A stretch of DNA of 43,746 nt from Chloroflexota bacterium (GTDB taxonomy: Bacteria > Chloroflexota > Chloroflexia > Chloroheliales > Chloroheliaceae), in the NCBI GenBank assembly GCA_028287745.1, contig JAQBPB010000023.1:1-43746 (forward strand). Reading direction: 5' to 3'. A program made the translations under genes and the position numbers. Of the stretch, positions 1-8,444 are shown in pieces. The notes beneath the pieces were generated by a model that saw only the letters and a program-made list of their open reading frames with translations, was not told the origin of the DNA and did not search any database. Numbering within the stretch: the first letter of the stretch is position 1; every line of letters starts with the position of its first letter.

Positions 1-245
1 GCGACCGGCCCGACCTTATCCACCGTCACGACCAGGCCCAGTTCATCCGCCAGCGGCGTCCCGTAAGTCGTGGAATTCACCAGCCCATGACTTTCCCGGT
101 ATTTAGCCCGAACCTCCTTACAAATCACGCAGTCCTCGCCATCCGGCACAACCTCCGCCTCGGCATGAGCCTGGTACTCCCCACCACACTTCGCGTGGCG
201 CAAAAACACCGGCACGAACTTATCCTCGCTATTAGCTTTAGCCAT
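1..245 (-). CDS. Truncated zinc-ribbon-like small protein (5' part only)
   Basis: The minus strand opens with ATG at 245 and runs off the window edge after 81 codons, so the C-terminus is missing. A good ribosome site (GGGAGGTG) sits just upstream at about 252-259. The visible part has a lone Cys near residue 18 (HAKCGG) and a close Cys pair near residues 37-40 (CVIC), a spacing that suggests a small metal-binding knuckle. It begins 34 bp after the stop of the next minus-strand gene and probably shares its transcript. I do not recognise the family. The neighbour's phage-like motif suggests a mobile-element origin, which is inference. Confidence 0.55.
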   Translation of the reverse strand, partial: MAKANSEDKFVPVFLRHAKCGGEYQAHAEAEVVPDGEDCVICKEVRAKYRESHGLVNSTTYGTPLADELGLVVTVDKVGPV

Positions 246-278
246 CAAATCACCTCCCGGAAACAATAACTAAATTTA

Positions 279-698
279 TCAATTCAGCCCGGCGCTCAAC
301 CCGTCGCCCAGGCCAAATTCCTCCAGGATAGCCGTAAGCGCCCCCACAATCCCGGCCGCCTGGTCGCCGGTCGCCTTCCGGTGTTCACCCACCAGCTTCG
401 CCACCACCAAAAGAGCCTTATTAACCCCCTCGGCATTACCGGCTTCCAGCAGCCTTGCCACCTGCAAACGGGCCAGCTTCAGTTCCCCTTCCAGGCTCGT
501 TTCCCCGGCAGCCTCAAAAAGCTCGATTTCTTCCTGTTTCAAAAACTTGGAATAAAGAGAGCCAGGTTTAGCCGCGTTCCTGTTCCCGGCAGGCGCCCCA
601 CCTAGCTTTACCGACGCTGGATTATGTGCGTGGCAATAGATGGAACCGGCCATGGCCGCAGCTTTGCAATCCGCAGTGGCGCAGGCGCGATGAGACAT
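279..698 (-). CDS. Small GAPxGNxNAxK-motif protein, phage/mobile-element associated
   Basis: This 139-residue protein has a Cys/His cluster at its N-terminus (Cys6, Cys11, then YCHAH at about 22-26) that could bind zinc. It is followed by GGAPAGNRNAAKPGSLYS at about 33-50. That Gly-Asn-rich motif (usually GAPxGNxNAxKHG) is common in small proteins near phage terminases and integrated elements. The rest is predicted helical, with many Leu and Glu residues. An in-frame TAA lies directly before ATG 698, so this is the first possible start; no clear ribosome site is visible. It is likely co-transcribed with the truncated gene at 1-245. A terminase-small-subunit-like or DNA-binding role is possible, but I cannot assign a function. 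Confidence 0.55.
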   Translation of the reverse strand: MSHRACATADCKAAAMAGSIYCHAHNPASVKLGGAPAGNRNAAKPGSLYSKFLKQEEIELFEAAGETSLEGELKLARLQVARLLEAGNAEGVNKALLVVAKLVGEHRKATGDQAAGIVGALTAILEEFGLGDGLSAGLN

Positions 699-1509
699 TT
701 AACTTTAGACCATTTTGATTGCGAAAAAGAAGGATGGTTAACAGGGGTTTTCGTAGCTGCACAATCGGCCGTTTCTTCCAGACTATAAGACAAAAGCCTG
801 AGAGCAACCAGCCTATCAATTGGTGAGTGCATACCTGGACCATCCTGAATCTAAACTACAAATTGTTACTACTACAAAAGGGAATCACAAAAAGATATTG
901 ACATAATCAATATAACAAACGTTATAGAGAAAAGTCAATATAAACTAGAAAATAAATTCTAAACTGCTATTAACTTGTTGGCTGTGAATATATTTAGGGG
1001 TACAAACAGTTTTGATAGTCGTGGGTAATCTCGGAAACCCAGTGGGCCTATTGTGCCAAACCAGCGACGTTGTATCTTTTACACTAATAGCGCCGCTTTT
1101 AAATGCCAAAATCCCAGATCCAACTTAATCATTATACTACCTTTAACTCTATCACTTTCCCCAGGGTAAATCACCACCTTAACGCCACGCATTTGTAAAA
1201 GCTTTCTAAGAGTAGTGATTAAACTTTCCTGTCCAATCTTTGCAGACGGTTCCCCAGCGTCATAACAGAGCGTAAAAGAGCTTTTGCATCATTCAAAGGT
1301 TCAGAAAGCCCTGAGCATGGCCTTAAGGACGGCTTTATGCTACTTGGTAATGAACATTTGAATGGATGCCATATTTAGTACTCTGTAAACCAAGTTTTGA
1401 CATAATTCCGGTAACTAAAATGGGTAACCACCAGACCATGTCATCCTGAGTCTTCATGCGGTTCAGAAAGCTAAAAAGTTGGGTGTTTATTGCGGTTAAG
1501 GGCCGCTTA
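699..1509. other. 811-bp gap, mostly AT-rich, with a possible decayed gene
   Basis: There is no intact gene here. The stretch 860-1010 is AT-rich and without motifs I can name. The minus strand between 1079 and 1288 stays open and resembles a primase core, listed separately. No terminator with a convincing T-run was seen downstream of the MFS gene. Confidence 0.5.
1079..1288 (-). pseudogene. Possible TOPRIM/DUF3854-like primase remnant
   Basis: A minus-strand frame of 69 codons, bounded upstream by a TGA and without a good start, reads LCYDAGEPSAKIGQESL, then a helix with LRKLLQMRGVKVVIYPGE and VKG. The order Asp-Ala-Gly, helix, RGVKVVIYPGE, KG resembles the TOPRIM-like core of plasmid and phage primases of the DUF3854 type (DxD, helix, LraxGxxVxxxxxP, KGxDD). 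It lacks the final acidic pair and the flanking domains. If real it is a decayed fragment, in keeping with the mobile-looking genes at 1-698. The match was made by eye and is weak. Confidence 0.22.
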
Positions 1510-2781
1510 TTATACTTTACCCTTATTGCGGTTAAGGGCGTAAATTATCAGGGCCAGGGTGAGTAAGCCGCCGCCGACCATGGTTACACCGTTCCATCCC
1601 AGCATGGTCCAGCCATTAACTCCCAGGAAGGAGCCAACCGAACCGCCTGTGAAATAACTGACCATGTATACCGTATTGAGGCGGCTGCCCGCTTCCGATT
1701 TAAGGCCGTAAATCCGGTTTTGGTTGGAAATCTGGACAGATTGCGCCCCCAGGTCCAGCAATATGACCCCGGCAACCAGGGCCGGTAAAAACTGGCCGCC
1801 TACCCAGAGCAGGCCAAAGCCGCATAAACTGCCCAGCAGGGCTACCCCGGTAATATGGCGCGGGTTTATCCGGTCGCTTAATTTGCCGACACCCATCGCC
1901 ATTAACGCTCCGCCCACCCCAATCAGCCCGAATAGTCCCACAACATCGCTGCCGTAGTGGTAAGGCGCGCCGGTCAGCAAGAAGGTGAGGGTTACCCAGA
2001 AGGCGCTTAAGGCGCCGAAAGATAAGCCGCCAAACAGAGCCGACTCCCGCAGGACCGGCTCGGTCCGGATTAGGTGGATCAATGACTTGAGCAGCGCCCC
2101 GTAATTCAGGCGGGTTTTAGGCTGGCTGACCGGCAAGGTCCGCCATAAGACCAGGGCCAGCAGCAACATCATACCTACCGCGATGAAGTACATGCCTCGC
2201 CAGCCCAGCCAGGTATTGACGTACCCGCTGATAGTCCGCGAGAGCAACACGCCAATTAACAGGCCGCTCATAATACTGCCGATAACCCGGCCACGTTCGG
2301 AAGGTTTTGCCAGGCTGGCTGCCAGTGGTACGATAAGCTGCGGTATCACATTGGTTAGGCCTATCAGGGTAATTGCCACGGCCAGCCAGATAAACGAGGG
2401 AGCTACGGCTACCCCGGCCAGCGCCAGCGAAACGCTCAAAAGAGCCCGCACAATCAGGCTGCGCCGTTCAATCACATCCCCCAGGGGCACAATAAATAGC
2501 AGACCCACAGCATATCCGATTTGAACCAGGGTGGCTAAAAACCCGGCCTGCCCGTTTGGGACATTAAACTCACGGGCCATGTCAGCCAATACCGGTTGGA
2601 CATAATAGAGGTTTGCCACCGATAGGGCGCTGGCAATTGCCAGCAGGATAACCAGCTTGCGAGTAAGCGGGTTAGGGATAATTTCAGAATTGGTTGTCTG
2701 GCTTGCAGCCAGGGTTACAGGTTGATTCTCAAGGGATTCTTGCGAGTCGACAACGACTCCTTTTGTATATTTGCTTGCCAT
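1510..2781 (-). CDS. MFS transporter (drug/sugar efflux type)
   Basis: A 423-residue integral membrane protein with about 12 hydrophobic helices. The first helix is followed by NLYYVQPVLADMAREF, a signature of the AraJ/YgaY-like branch of the major facilitator superfamily. Next comes the loop 2-3 motif A as GDVIERRSLI. The family exports drugs, sugars or small metabolites by proton antiport across the inner membrane; the substrate cannot be told from sequence. I chose ATG 2781 (MASKYTKG); a TTG two codons upstream (2787) is also open, and neither has a strong ribosome site. The gene stands alone, and an inverted repeat at 2854-2871 lies in its promoter area, so regulation by a MarR- or TetR-type protein is possible. 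Confidence 0.85.
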   Translation of the reverse strand: MASKYTKGVVVDSQESLENQPVTLAASQTTNSEIIPNPLTRKLVILLAIASALSVANLYYVQPVLADMAREFNVPNGQAGFLATLVQIGYAVGLLFIVPLGDVIERRSLIVRALLSVSLALAGVAVAPSFIWLAVAITLIGLTNVIPQLIVPLAASLAKPSERGRVIGSIMSGLLIGVLLSRTISGYVNTWLGWRGMYFIAVGMMLLLALVLWRTLPVSQPKTRLNYGALLKSLIHLIRTEPVLRESALFGGLSFGALSAFWVTLTFLLTGAPYHYGSDVVGLFGLIGVGGALMAMGVGKLSDRINPRHITGVALLGSLCGFGLLWVGGQFLPALVAGVILLDLGAQSVQISNQNRIYGLKSEAGSRLNTVYMVSYFTGGSVGSFLGVNGWTMLGWNGVTMVGGGLLTLALIIYALNRNKGKV

Positions 2782-3138
2782 TCCCAAAGATTACTTTCTA
2801 AAATTTGAAATCTATTTATGCCAGGCCAAAAAGGCTTTTAAACTTACTATTAATAATAACTAACCTTATTAAGATAGCCCAACCCTGGGTGAAAAACAAG
2901 CAATTTATATTCGTTTTTTCTGCACTTACCAATAGGTATTTGTTATTTTAAGTTCCCGATTTTAAGGCCTGCGCCTCTGTCGCCCCGAATGTTCAAGGAA
3001 ATTCCCGGTTTTGTTACACCGGTTATAACCCCGGCCCGGTTTATTAACTCTACCCCGGTAGGAATTCTCTCGCACAGCGGCCACCAGACTTAAGATAAAA
3101 GGCGCAGGTAGGCGGTTGCCCTTAAATTCGCCCGGCTA
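2782..3138. other. 357-bp gap between MFS and flavoprotein genes
   Basis: It carries the upstream region of the MFS gene (AT-rich 2790-2960). The part downstream of the flavoprotein gene (2960-3138) is GC-richer and shows no open frame or hairpin with a T-run. Confidence 0.5.
2854..2871. promoter_or_regulatory. Inverted repeat, candidate operator of the MFS gene
   Basis: TAATAA (2854-2859) and TTATTA (2866-2871) form a perfect 6+6 inverted repeat with a 6-bp spacer, about 75 bp upstream of the MFS start. In AT-rich DNA such a repeat can arise by chance, so it is only a candidate. Confidence 0.25.
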
Positions 3139-4050
3139 TCAAACAGCTTCCACCAGTTTTTTAAACATTTCCGTAACCAGTTCCTGGTTGATAAGGGTGG
3201 CCGCACCCGCCCCGGCCGCCGCTGCCAGGACCACCTGTTGGGCCAGGGTCCGGGCGTCACCTACGGCATATAACCCCGGTATACCGGTAGCCCCGGCTTC
3301 GTTGGAGGGAATAAAATTATCCTGGTCTATTTTACAACCCAGTTGCTGGGCCAGTTCTCCGGGCTGTTGCTGGGCCGACCGGGTGAATATAGCTTTACAC
3401 TCTAACTGAGTGCCGTCCGCGAATATAATCCGTTCCAGGCTGTCCGCGCCTTCTAGCCGGGCCAGTTTTTCTTCAATTATTTGAATACCGGCCAGGGCCA
3501 GTTCTTTGCGCTGGCTTTCGTCTAATTCAGCGGGACCATCCGAACACAAAGTAATATTCTGGGTCCAGGAAGTTAATAACCGCGTTATCTTGTAGGCTAT
3601 TTCGCCCCTGGAATGGACCACCATGGGTTGGCCGCGAACTTCCCAGCCATCGCAGTAGGGGCACAGAAATACGCCTTTGGACCAGAACCGGCTGAAGCCT
3701 TCCACCGGGGATAATTCATCCTTCAGGCCGGTTGCCAGGATTAGTTTGCGCGACCGGTGCCGGGTGCCGTTTTCCAGGGTTATTTCGAAGCCTTCATCCA
3801 CCCGGGCAGCGGCTACGACCGTAGCCGCATGGACCTCTACGTTCGGGTAAGTGGCTAACTGCGCCCGGCTAATGGCCCGCAATTCGGCGGGTAATATTCC
3901 ATCGCGTGAAATGAAACCATGGACCCCATGTGAGGCGGCGTTGCGCGGCTGGTCATTATCAAAAATACCGACTTTGCGGCATGCTCGTCCCAGGTACAGG
4001 GCAGCGGTTAATCCCGCCGGGCCAGCTCCGACAATTATTACGTCGTACAT
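3139..4050 (-). CDS. Thioredoxin-reductase-like FAD disulfide oxidoreductase
   Basis: This 303-residue flavoprotein starts with the FAD-binding motif GAGPAGLTAALYLGR (about 8-22). A redox-type CxxC lies at Cys130-Pro-Tyr-Cys133, followed by DGWE. A second FAD motif is near the end (YAVGDA). The order and length match the class II thioredoxin reductase family, including GliT-like branches that have CxxC followed by a Gly/Glu pair. The middle domain, where NADPH normally binds through GGGxSA, reads VVHSRGEIAYKI and lacks the Gly-rich turn, so the usual NADPH contact may be absent. The start ATG 4050 has a strong GGAGG seven bases upstream. The gene stands alone behind a palindromic site. The true electron donor and substrate are unknown. 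Confidence 0.8.
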   Translation of the reverse strand: MYDVIIVGAGPAGLTAALYLGRACRKVGIFDNDQPRNAASHGVHGFISRDGILPAELRAISRAQLATYPNVEVHAATVVAAARVDEGFEITLENGTRHRSRKLILATGLKDELSPVEGFSRFWSKGVFLCPYCDGWEVRGQPMVVHSRGEIAYKITRLLTSWTQNITLCSDGPAELDESQRKELALAGIQIIEEKLARLEGADSLERIIFADGTQLECKAIFTRSAQQQPGELAQQLGCKIDQDNFIPSNEAGATGIPGLYAVGDARTLAQQVVLAAAAGAGAATLINQELVTEMFKKLVEAV

Positions 4051-4080
4051 TTCTTTGCCTCCTTCTATTACTTAATGCTT

Positions 4081-4101
4081 TATTGATATTAACTATCAAT
4101 A
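4081..4101. promoter_or_regulatory. Perfect inverted repeat in the flavoprotein promoter area
   Basis: TATTGATA (4081-4088) and TATCAATA (4094-4101) are perfect 8-bp arms around 5 bp. They lie about 30 bp upstream of the minus-strand start at 4050. Size and position fit an operator for a winged-helix repressor (HxlR, MarR or ArsR type), though no such gene is adjacent. Confidence 0.4.
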
Positions 4102-4288
4102 GCATACAATAGGTTAGAAGTTTTGTCCAGTACCAGTTAAGCCGGGTTTTAAAAACCGGGCAGGGGCTGGCCTGTGCTGGTATCAGGGTATAGTGATTCA
4201 GTATTGGACTCCGGGCAGCGCAAGAACCGCCGCTGGTAGGTGCAATGAAGCCTTAAGGGCTGGGGCCATAGAAGGGTTATAAATCATC

Positions 4289-4316
4289 AAAAAAGGGACA
4301 GCCCTAAAGCCATCCC
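4289..4316 (-). terminator. Rho-independent terminator of the SDR operon
   Basis: On the minus strand GGGATGGC and GCTGTCCC pair over 8 bp with two G-U pairs around a 6-base loop, then a run of six T. It lies 20 bp past the stop at 4336, at the end of the minus-strand block. Confidence 0.7.
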
Positions 4317-4335
4317 CCGTTTGTAGCTTAATTAT

Positions 4336-5403
4336 TTATTTTTCCAGGTTTACCGGGCCTGGGTGCTGGCGGAAGCGGTTGGCCGCCGACCGTCCCAGGG
4401 TGGTCAGGGCCTCAAAAATGGGGTTGCTGGCGGCATCTTCTACTTTTGCTCCCCTTACGCCCTCACCGGGTTGCTTGCTCTGGCTTTTTGGCAGGCCCAC
4501 GGTATTGACCATTGTAAGAATTTCCTGGGTAGTGCCGGGGAAAAGCCCGTTAAAGCGCGCCAGCACGTTGGCCGGGACCGATAGGATACGCTCGGCTTTT
4601 TTAAGTTTGGTGGCTTCCACAATCTGGGCGGCCGCTCGTTCGGCATCCATTGAAATACCGGGCAGGGTGGAGCCCAGGGTGAACCAGCCAAATTCTTTAG
4701 CCTGGTCGCCCTTAAAGTAAGCATTTAGAAACGAACCGGTCCGCATCAGGCCCGGCACGATGGTGGTTACAGAAATGCCATCCTTTGCCACCTCGGTCCG
4801 TAGCCCTTCCGAAAACCCGGTGGCCGCAAATTTCGCAGCAGTGTAAGGCAGTAAGTGGGGGAGGGCCACCTTCCCGCCGATTGAAGTAATATTTACAATC
4901 TGGCCGCTGCCGCGCTGGCGCATTTGAGGCAGTACTTTAAAAGTCGGATAGACCGCGCCCCAGAAATCAATATTCATAGCCTGCTCAAAATTTTCCAGGG
5001 TCATGGTATTTTCCGGTCCTACCTGAATTATCCCGGCATTGTTGACCAGGATATCTATCCGGCCAAAGTAGGCCGTGGCATGGTCAATTAGCCGTTCTAC
5101 ATCGTCTTTCTGGCTGAGGTCGCAGGGGAGGGCTTTTATCTCAAGGCCCTGACTCTTCAGGTCTTTTTCGGCCCGGTCCAATTCGACCGCGTCACGGGCC
5201 GTAATAACCACCCGGCAGCCTTCCCGGCCAAACTCGCGGGCAAGCAAATAACCCAGACCCCGGCTGCTTCCGGTCACCAGCACCACTTTGCCACGCAAGT
5301 CCGGCCCGGTCTTTTTGGACCGTACTTCGGTTGTGCCGTGCAGCAAGTTTTTCAATAAGCCCGGTAAGCCGTTTTTTTGATTATTATCATTTTTATTTGA
5401 CAT
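4336..5403 (-). CDS. SDR-family oxidoreductase with C-terminal extension
   Basis: A 355-residue short-chain dehydrogenase. The cofactor motif TGSSRGLG spans residues 44-51, NNAG follows near 117, and the catalytic pair is Tyr187 and Lys191 (YTAAK). Family members use NAD(P)H to oxidise or reduce alcohols and ketones. The typical SDR fold is about 250 residues. This protein adds some 35 residues before the fold and a 70-residue tail after it, low in recognisable motifs. ATG 5403 has AGGAG upstream. It is the last gene of a minus-strand run (SDR, SRPBCC, ADH, SDR) separated from the ADH by 156 bp with a strong hairpin, so its level may be set separately. The substrate is unknown. Confidence 0.85.
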   Translation of the reverse strand: MSNKNDNNQKNGLPGLLKNLLHGTTEVRSKKTGPDLRGKVVLVTGSSRGLGYLLAREFGREGCRVVITARDAVELDRAEKDLKSQGLEIKALPCDLSQKDDVERLIDHATAYFGRIDILVNNAGIIQVGPENTMTLENFEQAMNIDFWGAVYPTFKVLPQMRQRGSGQIVNITSIGGKVALPHLLPYTAAKFAATGFSEGLRTEVAKDGISVTTIVPGLMRTGSFLNAYFKGDQAKEFGWFTLGSTLPGISMDAERAAAQIVEATKLKKAERILSVPANVLARFNGLFPGTTQEILTMVNTVGLPKSQSKQPGEGVRGAKVEDAASNPIFEALTTLGRSAANRFRQHPGPVNLEK

Positions 5404-5490
5404 AAGCTTTCTCCTGTCTTTTAGGGGGCCGCCTTTAGTTTTTATTATTTCCGCACTGTATTTATTGCCGGGTTTATTTAATGGTGGGAA

Positions 5491-5526
5491 GCGGGATTAA
5501 CTGCCAGTTATTGCAGCTAATCCCGC
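5491..5526. repeat. Intercistronic hairpin between ADH and SDR
   Basis: GCGGGATTA then CTGC (5491-5504) pair with GCAG then TAATCCCGC (5513-5526), interrupted by one mismatch. This gives a 13-bp stem without a T-run on either side. It may be an mRNA processing or stabilising element inside the operon rather than a terminator. Confidence 0.5.
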
Positions 5527-5559
5527 CTGGAGTACTTCTAATAAATCAGGAACAGCCTG

Positions 5560-6744
5560 TTAAGCGGCCACCCCTTGCGGTTTCAGGACGACTTTAATGC
5601 AACCGTCTTGCTTTTCGCGGAACATGTGGTAGGCGCCGGGGGCTTCTTCCAGGCTTAACCGGTGAGTGATAATAAACGAAGGGTCAATCTCACCTTTTTG
5701 AATCCGTTTCAGCAGCGGTTTCAGGTAGTTGTGGACATTAGTCTGGCCCATCTTAAAGGTTAAACCTTTGCCAAAGGCCGCGCCCATCGGGAACTTATCC
5801 AGCACGCCGCCGTAGACACCCGGTATGGAAACGGTGCCGCCCTTGCGGCAGGCGGTAATCGCTTCGCGCAAAGCGGTCGGCCGGTCGGTTTCCAGCTTCA
5901 TAGCCATTTTGACCTTGTCATAGATTGCGTCCGGAGTATGCCCGCTTGACTCCATACCGACCGCATCAATACAGGCATCCGGGCCACGACCGCCGGTCAT
6001 TGCCCGGAGCTTTTCAACCACGTTTTCATTGGTCGAGTTGATAGTTTCGGCTTTGCCTTTGGTAGCAGCCAGTTCCAGGCGTTCTGGTACTATATCAATC
6101 GATATAACCCGGCCTGCTCCCAGCATCCAGGCGCTTTGAATGGCAAACTGGCCGACCGGCCCGGCACCCCAGACCGCCACGGTATCGCCCTCAGCGAACT
6201 GGGCATTCTCGGCGGCCATGTAGCCGGTTGGGAAGATGTCGGTCAGGAAAAGGACCTGCTCGTCGCTCAGGCCGTCCGGTATCTTCATTGGCCCAACATC
6301 GGCGAAAGGCACCCGGGCGTATTCGGCCTGTCCACCGGCATAACCGCCCATCATGTGCGAGTAGCCAAACAGGCCCGCGCCGCTGTACCCGTAAGCTTTT
6401 TCCAGCATCCAGGCGTTCGGGTTGGAGTTATCGCAAGAAGCCCAGAGGCCCTTCATGCAGAAATAGCAATTACCGCAGGCAATCGTGAAAGGCACCACGA
6501 CCCGGTCGCCCGCTTTAAGGTTTTTAACCTCGCTGCCTACCTCGACCACCTCGCCCATAAACTCGTGGCCCAGGATGTCGCCTTTTTCCAGGGTCGGAAT
6601 AACCCCATCATAAAGGTGCAGGTCCGAGCCGCAAATTGCCGTAGAGGTGATCTTCACAATCGCATCGTGCGGGTTTATTATCCTGGGATCGGGCACGGTT
6701 TCAACGCGCACATCTTCTTTTCCATACCAGCAAAGGGCTCGCAT
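5560..6744 (-). CDS. Zinc-dependent alcohol dehydrogenase, FDH-like
   Basis: A 394-residue medium-chain dehydrogenase. The catalytic zinc ligands are Cys38 (AICGSDLH) and His60-Glu61 (ILGHEF). The structural zinc loop is [15 protein letters not shown] (about 91-105). The NAD-binding turn is GAGPVG near 193-198. [10 protein letters not shown] and the long insert after the zinc loop are typical of the glutathione-independent formaldehyde dehydrogenase-like branch, which acts on small alcohols or aldehydes. ATG 6744 has AAGGAG upstream. It starts 10 bp after the SRPBCC gene and is surely in its operon. A paralogue of the same branch lies at 25037-26227. The substrate remains open. Confidence 0.88.
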   Translation of the reverse strand: MRALCWYGKEDVRVETVPDPRIINPHDAIVKITSTAICGSDLHLYDGVIPTLEKGDILGHEFMGEVVEVGSEVKNLKAGDRVVVPFTIACGNCYFCMKGLWASCDNSNPNAWMLEKAYGYSGAGLFGYSHMMGGYAGGQAEYARVPFADVGPMKIPDGLSDEQVLFLTDIFPTGYMAAENAQFAEGDTVAVWGAGPVGQFAIQSAWMLGAGRVISIDIVPERLELAATKGKAETINSTNENVVEKLRAMTGGRGPDACIDAVGMESSGHTPDAIYDKVKMAMKLETDRPTALREAITACRKGGTVSIPGVYGGVLDKFPMGAAFGKGLTFKMGQTNVHNYLKPLLKRIQKGEIDPSFIITHRLSLEEAPGAYHMFREKQDGCIKVVLKPQGVAA

Positions 6745-6753
6745 AAATTCTCC

Positions 6754-7533
6754 TTATTGATTTTGACGCCCCGAAGGCTGGCCTTTGGTAGTCGGTAGTT
6801 CGCCCGCTTCCATCTTCTGCTTGAAGTGGCGAAGGTCCTCTTGAATTTGCTGGTTGGGTTCTTCACCAAAAAGTTTGGCAAAAGCCGCCCCGATTACACC
6901 GACTGGCGGGTCATAGTCGAGTTCTACCAGAATTTCGGTGCCGCGGTCCTGGCCCAGGTCAGTGAATTGGACCGTACCGGCGTTCGGGACGGACCCGCCT
7001 TCAACCGATTTCCAGGCGATAATTTCATTTTCTTTCTCTCGGAAGATTTCAGCGTCCCAATCTACCGTGATACCTGCCGGACCTTTGGCGACCCAGTGCG
7101 AGGTCTTATCATCCTTGACCGTGACCGATTCAAGATGCTCCATGATCTGGGGCAGGTTTTCGAGATTGCGCCAGTAACTATAGAGTTCGGCCACCGGTTT
7201 ATTGATAGTCACCGCTCGTTTGACCTTGATCGCCCGGTTGGCGTGCAGGGTCGCGTTGGTATTACCGCCTTGCCGGGCGGTATTGATGTTGAACGCCTGG
7301 TACAGGGCACAGGTGCCGCTCATGCCGCGTTGGACCAGGTAGCCGCCGATAAGGGCCAGGGGCCGGGTCAGCCAGCTTTTGCGGGTCAGGCCGTACAGCG
7401 TAAAGACCGAGCCGGTGATTACCGAGCCGATGCGCTCGTAGTCGCCAACGTTAATCTTATTCTGGTCAATCTTACCCGGCCAGATTTTCTCAAACATAGC
7501 GGTCGGACTCTGCCCCTGGTTATTTTGTGTCAT
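6754..7533 (-). CDS. DUF2892-like membrane domain fused to SRPBCC domain
   Basis: 259 residues in two parts. Residues about 25-85 (NVGDYERIGSVITGSV and ITGS-rich hydrophobic segments) resemble the YgaP/DUF2892 membrane domain with two short helices. Residues about 100-240 are a START/SRPBCC (polyketide cyclase/dehydrase-like) domain, with the typical opening of a basic stretch, PVAELYSYWRNLENLPQIMEHLESV, and later FTDLG and GTEILVELDYDPP. Such proteins bind hydrophobic ligands and sit at the inner membrane. The arrangement next to a zinc ADH and an SDR recurs in soil bacteria and is often linked to stress conditions. GGAG precedes ATG 7533 at a slightly long 11 bp. The ligand is not known. 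Confidence 0.78.
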   Translation of the reverse strand: MTQNNQGQSPTAMFEKIWPGKIDQNKINVGDYERIGSVITGSVFTLYGLTRKSWLTRPLALIGGYLVQRGMSGTCALYQAFNINTARQGGNTNATLHANRAIKVKRAVTINKPVAELYSYWRNLENLPQIMEHLESVTVKDDKTSHWVAKGPAGITVDWDAEIFREKENEIIAWKSVEGGSVPNAGTVQFTDLGQDRGTEILVELDYDPPVGVIGAAFAKLFGEEPNQQIQEDLRHFKQKMEAGELPTTKGQPSGRQNQ

Positions 7534-7584
7534 ATTTATCTCATCTCCTTTTTTAGGTTTCTCTTAAAGTTCTGCTGACCTGCT

Positions 7585-8367
7585 TTAACCTTGCAGAAGT
7601 GATTCGGTCCCATCAATCCAGACTTCGGTCCCGCTGATATGTTTTGAGGCATCCGAAGCCAGGAACAGCACCAGTTGTGCCACATCTTCGGCTTTACCGG
7701 GCTTACCGTCAGTCAGGGGAATGTTACCTTCAGGAAATTCTACGGGGATCTTTACCTTGTCCACTCCCCGCTTCTCGGTATTTTCGTCAATATTACTTTC
7801 AATGGCCCCCGGACAGATTACATTGACCCGGACTTTGGATTGGGCCAGTTCGAGGGCGGTCATTTTAGTGAAAGCGACCTGGGCGGCTTTGGTGCAGGAA
7901 TATGCGGTTGCCCCGGTGTTGCTGAAGATGCGGGTGCCGTTGACCGAGGCGGTGACTATGACCGAGCCGCCCTGTTTTTTCAGAAAGGGCACCGCATATT
8001 TGACCGTATAAAAAGTTCCGGTCAGGTTGGTATTGATGGTTTTGTTCCAATCCTCGGGGGTCAGTTCTTCCAGGGGAGCCCACACGCCATTGATACCGGC
8101 GTTGGCAAACACTACGTCAATCGTGCCCCATTTATCGACCGTCTGCTGGACGGCCTTTTGCATCTGCTCGGCGCTGCCAATATCGGCCACCACCGGAATT
8201 GCTTCACCACCGGCCTTTTTAATTTCCTCGGCGACTTCAGTGATTTCGTCCGGGGTGCGGCCCAGGGCGGCTACTTTCGCCCCCTCTTTAGCCAGCAACA
8301 GGGCAGCGGCTTTACCAATACCAGAACCCGCCCCGGTAATAAGAGCGACTTTTCCTTCTAATTGCAT
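7585..8367 (-). CDS. SDR-family oxidoreductase (glucose-1-dehydrogenase-like)
   Basis: A classical 260-residue short-chain dehydrogenase. TGAGSGIG is at residues 11-18, NAG near 90, catalytic Tyr156 and Lys160 (YSCTK), and a final GTEVWIDG segment normal for the family. Its size is standard. ATG 8367 has AAGGAG upstream. It opens the likely four-gene run leading to 4336, with 51 bp to the SRPBCC gene. It also lies 77 bp after the end of uvsE, so read-through from that gene is possible. The exact sugar, alcohol or keto substrate cannot be told. Confidence 0.87.
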   Translation of the reverse strand: MQLEGKVALITGAGSGIGKAAALLLAKEGAKVAALGRTPDEITEVAEEIKKAGGEAIPVVADIGSAEQMQKAVQQTVDKWGTIDVVFANAGINGVWAPLEELTPEDWNKTINTNLTGTFYTVKYAVPFLKKQGGSVIVTASVNGTRIFSNTGATAYSCTKAAQVAFTKMTALELAQSKVRVNVICPGAIESNIDENTEKRGVDKVKIPVEFPEGNIPLTDGKPGKAEDVAQLVLFLASDASKHISGTEVWIDGTESLLQG

Positions 8368-8444
8368 TCAAATCTCCTTTTGTTCCCACTTTATTTTCGA
8401 ACCTGGAATGTTTCCCGTTATACTTCTATATTTCCCGTACTCTG

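Noticed and set aside
6136..6798. 220-codon plus-strand frame opposite the zinc ADH
   Set aside because: It is antisense to a clearly conserved gene, with Arg/Pro/His-rich composition and no family motif.
6826..7578. 250-codon plus-strand frame opposite the SRPBCC gene
   Set aside because: It is a codon-bias shadow of the minus-strand gene, with no ribosome site or motif.
7675..8361. 228-codon plus-strand frame opposite the SDR gene
   Set aside because: The minus strand has every SDR motif; this frame has none.
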